Shown here one piece after another: positions 35,897-38,942 of a stretch of DNA of 38,942 bases (the first letter of the stretch is position 1; every line of letters starts with the position of its first letter). Position numbers and translations under genes: made by a program. Source of the DNA: Candidatus Pacearchaeota archaeon (GTDB lineage: Archaea > Nanobdellota > Nanobdellia > Pacearchaeales > GW2011-AR1). Location of the stretch: positions 71,752 to 110,693 of the forward strand of contig JAGVXK010000021.1 in assembly GCA_018303825.1 (NCBI GenBank). Reading direction: 5' to 3'. The notes below the pieces were generated by a model. It saw nothing but the letters and a program-made list of their open reading frames with translations, was not told where the DNA came from and ran no database searches.

Positions 35897-36337
35897 AGAA
35901 AAAAGAAGATAGTGGAATGTAATGAAAAGAAAAAAGCTTATCGTGCTGGACTTTAGACCAGATTTAATCTTCTTTTCTTTTTTGGGAAAATGATTCACCT
36001 CTTCGATTCGGATAGGCTTTTCTTGCCCAATTAATTCTGGGGCTTAAAGCGAAAAGCTTTGAAGAACCTTTCCTTTTACAATCAAACCCAATCATAAGGT
36101 TCTATTAAACCCGTTGAAGAGGAGGCCCAACCCTTCAAAATAGATGGATCGAACGTCCTCTCCCGGGAAAAAAGAGGTGATAATATATCTATGTAATAGG
36201 GATATTTAAATCTTTCGATTCTGTTATAACTTTCTAATGGGAACACTTCCCGTGGAACTTACCTATTTTTGACTAGTATAGTATATAAGTTTTTCGACTA
36301 TAAAAAGGCATATAAACTCTTTTTAGCATAAAACTGG
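35897..36337. other. gene-free stretch with candidate structured RNA
   Basis: No coding frame seen in 441 bases. The left part (35897-35990) holds A/G-rich and T/C-rich runs that can pair over long range (AGAAGAT at 35908-35914 with ATCTTCT at 35967-35973). The middle (35995-36180) is a candidate structured RNA listed separately. The right part (36181-36337) is the ScpA promoter region, with GGGAA-CAC-TTCCC (36238-36250) and the TATA-like CATATAAAC (36309-36317), which lies 24 bases before the ScpA ATG. Confidence 0.6.
35995..36180 (-). ncRNA. candidate structured RNA, family not recognised
   Basis: TCACCTCTT (35995-36003) and AAGAGGTGA (36172-36180) make a 9-bp closing stem around ~170 bases. 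Inside: GCCC/GGGC (36025-36028, 36040-36043), AAAGC-GAAAA-GCTTT (36046-36060), AGAACCTT/AAGGTTCT (36063-36070, 36096-36103) and AGAGGA/TCCTCT (36118-36123, 36156-36161). GC content is higher than the flanks. On the minus strand GATTTAAATATCCC (~36200-36213) is in promoter position. I looked for RNase P and SRP RNA signatures: a weak likeness to the 3' RNase P core was seen but no GAGGAAAGTCC element, so I do not assign it. Confidence 0.4.
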
Positions 36338-37582
36338 ATGCAAGATAATAAGAAAGAGGTGACAAAAATAGGCGATTTAAATGAAAAAAATGATGTAAAA
36401 AATAATGGGATAGTTATTCCTATCAACAACATGAATAAGATAAGCCAGGAGCAGATTCATGACCTTTTATTCTCTGAAAAATTAAGCTGGCAGGCCATTA
36501 TTTATGATTTAATCAATACCGAGCAACTTGACCCTTGGGATATAGACTTAGTTGTTTTAACAAGCAAATACCTTGAAAAAATAAGAGTTTTTGAAGAAGC
36601 CAACTTCTTCATTTCCAGCAAAGTCCTATTTGCGGCAGCATTGCTTTTGAGGATAAAATCAGACATCCTGTTGAATGCCGATTTGCAAAGTCTGGACGAT
36701 ATCTTATTTGGAAGGAAAGAAGATAGGCATTATGTCCAGGAAAGAATTGAATTGGATGAAGAAATCCCGGGACTAGTAGCCAGAACACCATTGCCAAGAT
36801 TCAGGAAAGTCACCCTTGCAGAACTTATGGCTTCTTTAGGAAAGGCAATTGCAACAGAAAACAGAAGAATAAAGAAAGTCGTCCTGCAAAAACAATATGA
36901 AAGAGAAGCAGAGGCAGTAATGCCGAAGCATACTTTTAATCTAAAAGATAAAGTGGCAGAAATATACCGAAAACTTCTTGACATGTTTGAAAAGAGAGAG
37001 GAGAAACTTCCATTTTCAGCAATTTCAGGAAATACAAGAGAGGAAAGAATATACAGCTTTGTCTCCCTGCTGCATCTAGACAACCAGCAGAAAATCTGGC
37101 TCGAGCAGGAGGGGCATTTCGATGAAATATGGATTCTTCTAAAGCATTTATACGACAAGAAATATGCGCAGGAATTAGAAGGCATGAAAAAATCAGTTGA
37201 AGAAGAATTTGAAAAACTTGCAGAAGAAGATAAAATCAGGGAGGAAAAACATAGATTAAGAAAAGAAAAAAAAGAAACAGAAAAAAGAGATAGAAGCAAG
37301 AGGGCTAAGAAAGCCTGGAAAAAAAGAAAACAAGAAAGCAGTAACGGAAATATTGATATCAATAATGTCCGCTCGAATGACAATGATTTAGGAGATAATG
37401 ACTTTGATGACGAAGATGGGGATGATGGAGACAATGATGATGATAAAGATGATAAAGGAAATGATAATGAAAACGATGAATTCAAAACCGATAAAGTTGA
37501 AAATTATGAAGACTTGGAAAACAAATCAGGATTCAGCAATCCAATCGACAGAATGATTGAAAATGAATTGGATGAAGATTGA
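36338..37582 (+). CDS. scpA: ScpA-type kleisin (segregation and condensation protein A)
   Basis: A kleisin that closes the SMC ring during chromosome condensation. The N-terminal ScpA signature is DLLFSEKLSWQAIIYDLINT (residues ~42-61), DPWDIDLVVLTSKYLEKI near 66-83 and AALLLRIKSDILL near 103-116. A helical middle and a C-terminal winged helix near 200-270 (KVAEIYRKLLDMFEKREEKL, then REERIYSFVSLLHLDNQQK) bind the SMC head. Residues ~285-335 are Lys/Arg/Glu-rich, and ~340-390 are Asp/Asn-rich and acidic (DDEDGDDGDNDDDKDDKG), so the 414-residue protein is longer than usual ScpA (~250). SMC and ScpB are not in the window. TATA-like CATATAAAC 24 bases before the ATG. Confidence 0.9.
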   Translation: MQDNKKEVTKIGDLNEKNDVKNNGIVIPINNMNKISQEQIHDLLFSEKLSWQAIIYDLINTEQLDPWDIDLVVLTSKYLEKIRVFEEANFFISSKVLFAAALLLRIKSDILLNADLQSLDDILFGRKEDRHYVQERIELDEEIPGLVARTPLPRFRKVTLAELMASLGKAIATENRRIKKVVLQKQYEREAEAVMPKHTFNLKDKVAEIYRKLLDMFEKREEKLPFSAISGNTREERIYSFVSLLHLDNQQKIWLEQEGHFDEIWILLKHLYDKKYAQELEGMKKSVEEEFEKLAEEDKIREEKHRLRKEKKETEKRDRSKRAKKAWKKRKQESSNGNIDINNVRSNDNDLGDNDFDDEDGDDGDNDDDKDDKGNDNENDEFKTDKVENYEDLENKSGFSNPIDRMIENELDED

Positions 37583-37588
37583 AATTAT

Positions 37589-38131
37589 TTAATCACCATA
37601 CCAATTGCTTGCCCGATAATCAGGTGTTGGCCTGCCACGGTCTTCAACAATAACTTTCAGATTATTTCTATCAAATGCTACCTGCAACCCTTTTCTATTC
37701 TCATTCATCAAAAGACGATACAAAATCTCGTCTGCAACCCACATTTTCGTTCGAGGATCATATTGATTGAGTGCGTGTAAAGCTGAAATTTCTTCATAAG
37801 CTCTTATTTTATTGCAAATAACATTAGCATAAGCTTCCTCGACATCTCCCTGTTCATAAATATCGAATATTCCGTCAGAAATGCTCTTATTAAAGATATC
37901 CCTGGCATTTTTTAAACTTCTGTCAAATAAACTTGAAACCTGTACAATCCTAGCCTCAACAGCTTTATTACTCTCAGAAGATTCCAATCTTTTCGCCGTA
38001 GAGTCATAAATTGGAAGTTCTGTATCTAAAAGCTCAGATATATGCTCACGCACACCTGATTTCCCGCATCCAACAAGAGATAAGGCAGACAAAGCAACTC
38101 CTGCAATTAAAGCCCTTGGTAAATAATTCAT
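37589..38131 (-). CDS. predicted lipoprotein, unknown function
   Basis: A 180-residue protein with a lipoprotein signal: RALIAGVALSALSLVGC, with Cys at 22 after L-V-G. Lipid attachment at that Cys would hold it on the outside of the membrane. The mature part is helical and charged (KSGVREHISELLDTELPIYD, then FDRSLKNARDIFNK) with no enzyme motif visible; the end is Trp-rich (DYRASNWYGD). TATA-like TCTTTTAAAC (38152-38161) is ~26 bases before the ATG, giving a leaderless mRNA. Convergent with ScpA by six bases. Function unknown. Confidence 0.8.
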   Translation of the reverse strand: MNYLPRALIAGVALSALSLVGCGKSGVREHISELLDTELPIYDSTAKRLESSESNKAVEARIVQVSSLFDRSLKNARDIFNKSISDGIFDIYEQGDVEEAYANVICNKIRAYEEISALHALNQYDPRTKMWVADEILYRLLMNENRKGLQVAFDRNNLKVIVEDRGRPTPDYRASNWYGD

Positions 38132-38239
38132 AATCTTTCATCAAATAAGTATCTTTTAAACCTTTCCTCAAAAGTACATTGTAACGTTAAAGGGAGCTAA
38201 CCCTTAGAAAATGTATGATAAATACCTCTTCAACCTTAA

Positions 38240-38942
38240 TTATTCGAAAACGCCTTCTGGCATTTTATATCCTGTTGTTTCTTCTAAAGTTAAAAATACA
38301 TCCGAAATCTTGGAAACATCTGAAAAATTTTTTCTATATTCATTAATGAAATCTCGAAGTTCATCTGAATTTTGGACTAAAACTCCAATATCATAATCCC
38401 AGCCTCCTCCAATGTATCTGTAATAAAAAACAACTTTCTCATGATACATAAAAAACTTTTTTATTTGATTATCGATTTCTTCTTCATATTTGTGGAGTTT
38501 TATTTGTATTGCAAACCATTCATAACCTAATTTTTTCCAATCTATAGAGATTGTATGTCCAATTATAATCTTATTTTTTATCAATGCTTTAATCCTGTTG
38601 TTTACTCCATTCGGAGTGAGATTTGTTTGATGAGAAATATCTACTAATGTTTTTCTGGAATCCTGATTTAATAAAGAAAGAATTTTATGGTCAATTTTAT
38701 CAAGTTCAATAATGTTTTTATTTTTTGATTGAATATGTGGTATACTAGCTTTTCCAATTAACTTTGGTGCAAAATAATTGCTTTCACTCAATCTTAAAAC
38801 TTCATAATTATCAATAAAGTTCCCGAATTTTTGGAGAAAATCCCCCAATATCTTTTCGAGATTAGAATTTTTTTCATAAAGGATTATGTCAAAAACCAGA
38901 CTCCATTTGCCCGCAGAAGTTCCTATCCAACTCATAAAATGG
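38240..38942 (-). CDS. Lrp/AsnC-type regulator, C-terminal part (cut by window edge)
   Basis: The frame stays open to the last base, and the first Met in view (38935) lies inside a domain, so the start is outside. What is seen: an end of an AsnC ligand-binding-like domain (GKWSLVFDIILYEK, LGDFLQKFGNFID), then an HTH (LDKIDHKILSLLNQDSRKTL, VDISHQTNLTPNGVNNRIKA), then a second AsnC-type domain (IQIKLHKYEEEIDNQIKKFF, GGWDYDIGVLV, RKNFSDVSKISDVF). This is the tandem layout of double Lrp proteins. DNA binding and small-molecule sensing are the family role. Targets are not evident. Confidence 0.85.
   Translation of the reverse strand, partial: HFMSWIGTSAGKWSLVFDIILYEKNSNLEKILGDFLQKFGNFIDNYEVLRLSESNYFAPKLIGKASIPHIQSKNKNIIELDKIDHKILSLLNQDSRKTLVDISHQTNLTPNGVNNRIKALIKNKIIIGHTISIDWKKLGYEWFAIQIKLHKYEEEIDNQIKKFFMYHEKVVFYYRYIGGGWDYDIGVLVQNSDELRDFINEYRKNFSDVSKISDVFLTLEETTGYKMPEGVFE

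Noticed and set aside
35995..36180. Assignment of the structured stretch as RNase P RNA
   Set aside because: A GCCTATCC-like piece resembles the 3' core, but the 5' core GAGGAAAGTCC is missing and the stems do not fall in RNase P order.
36730..37485. 251-residue minus-strand ORF over the scpA gene
   Set aside because: Its very Ser- and Leu-rich sequence is the complement of the Asp/Glu/Lys-rich scpA coding region; scpA has clear family motifs and a promoter.
1..38942. CRISPR array, insertion sequence or prophage
   Set aside because: No regularly spaced repeats, transposase, integrase or phage structural genes were seen on either strand.

Overview
The window reads as chromosomal DNA from an AT-rich archaeon, most likely a DPANN lineage of the Woesearchaeota/Pacearchaeota kind. 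The archaeal evidence is direct: an archaeal-length PheS, an RNase P p30 protein, Rpo7, Spt4, ribosomal proteins eS24 and eS31, an archaeal-type UMP kinase, a tRNA-Trp with a short bulge-helix-bulge intron, and many genes with a TATA-like box about 25 bases before the start codon (leaderless mRNAs). The lineage assignment is inference from gene content, small dense operons and many unrecognised short proteins. Several genes look bacterial or eukaryote-like in type (ThyA/DHFR, cold-shock protein, Gly-rich RRM protein, DoxX, MTH1-like Nudix).

Layout. 1-3117 (minus): pyrH, a DUF3850-like gene, rnp3, pheS and a cut-off GNAT gene form one operon. 3194-3799: Ogg2-type DNA glycosylase. 3903-5124 (minus): a coiled-coil protein and a protein resembling the N-terminal domain of a secretion ATPase. 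5231-5314: intron-containing tRNA-Trp. 5320-8304 (minus): a 994-residue protein with a wHTH and apparently two metallophosphoesterase-like halves. 8751-10203 (minus): overlapping HTH/unknown/PIN operon. 10291-13749 (plus): flavin reductase-like, PIN, DoxX, XPD/DinG-like helicase. 13746-17501 (minus): small unknown, serS, Kef-type antiporter, with GC-rich structured islands on both sides of the antiporter. 17793-18597: small membrane protein and uS10. 18606-19810 (minus): unknown and HAD hydrolase. 19861-22871 (plus): Nudix, thyA, DHFR and tmk, a dTMP-making module. 22928-23012: tRNA-Ser(GGA). 23254-25319: cold-shock protein, CuA-type cupredoxin, ferric-reductase-like flavoprotein. 25420-29392: two unknowns and a UvrD-type helicase fused to an iron-sulfur RecB-like nuclease. 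29402-31644 (minus): membrane proteins, a RelE-like/wHTH pair with a palindromic operator, and an RRM protein. 31820-32284: MTH1-like Nudix. 32270-33483 (minus): GT2 and an unknown. 33590-35341: rpo7, unknown, spt4, eS24, unknown, eS31. 35519 to the end: small secreted-type protein, a structured gene-free stretch, ScpA, a lipoprotein and a cut-off Lrp-type regulator.

How the parts fit: most of the window is informational and nucleotide-pool housekeeping (dTMP synthesis, Nudix pool cleaning, Ogg2 repair, two helicases). Less ordinary layers are (i) a redox pair with a complete set of CuA ligands, (ii) two bacterial-type RNA-binding protein genes (Csp, RRM) that share an unusual leader, a very short upstream ORF containing the Shine-Dalgarno and ending in an ATGA overlap with the gene start, (iii) a candidate multi-state leader RNA before the gene at 17793, and (iv) the tandem metallophosphoesterase-like giant. 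No CRISPR array, insertion sequence or phage segment was seen.
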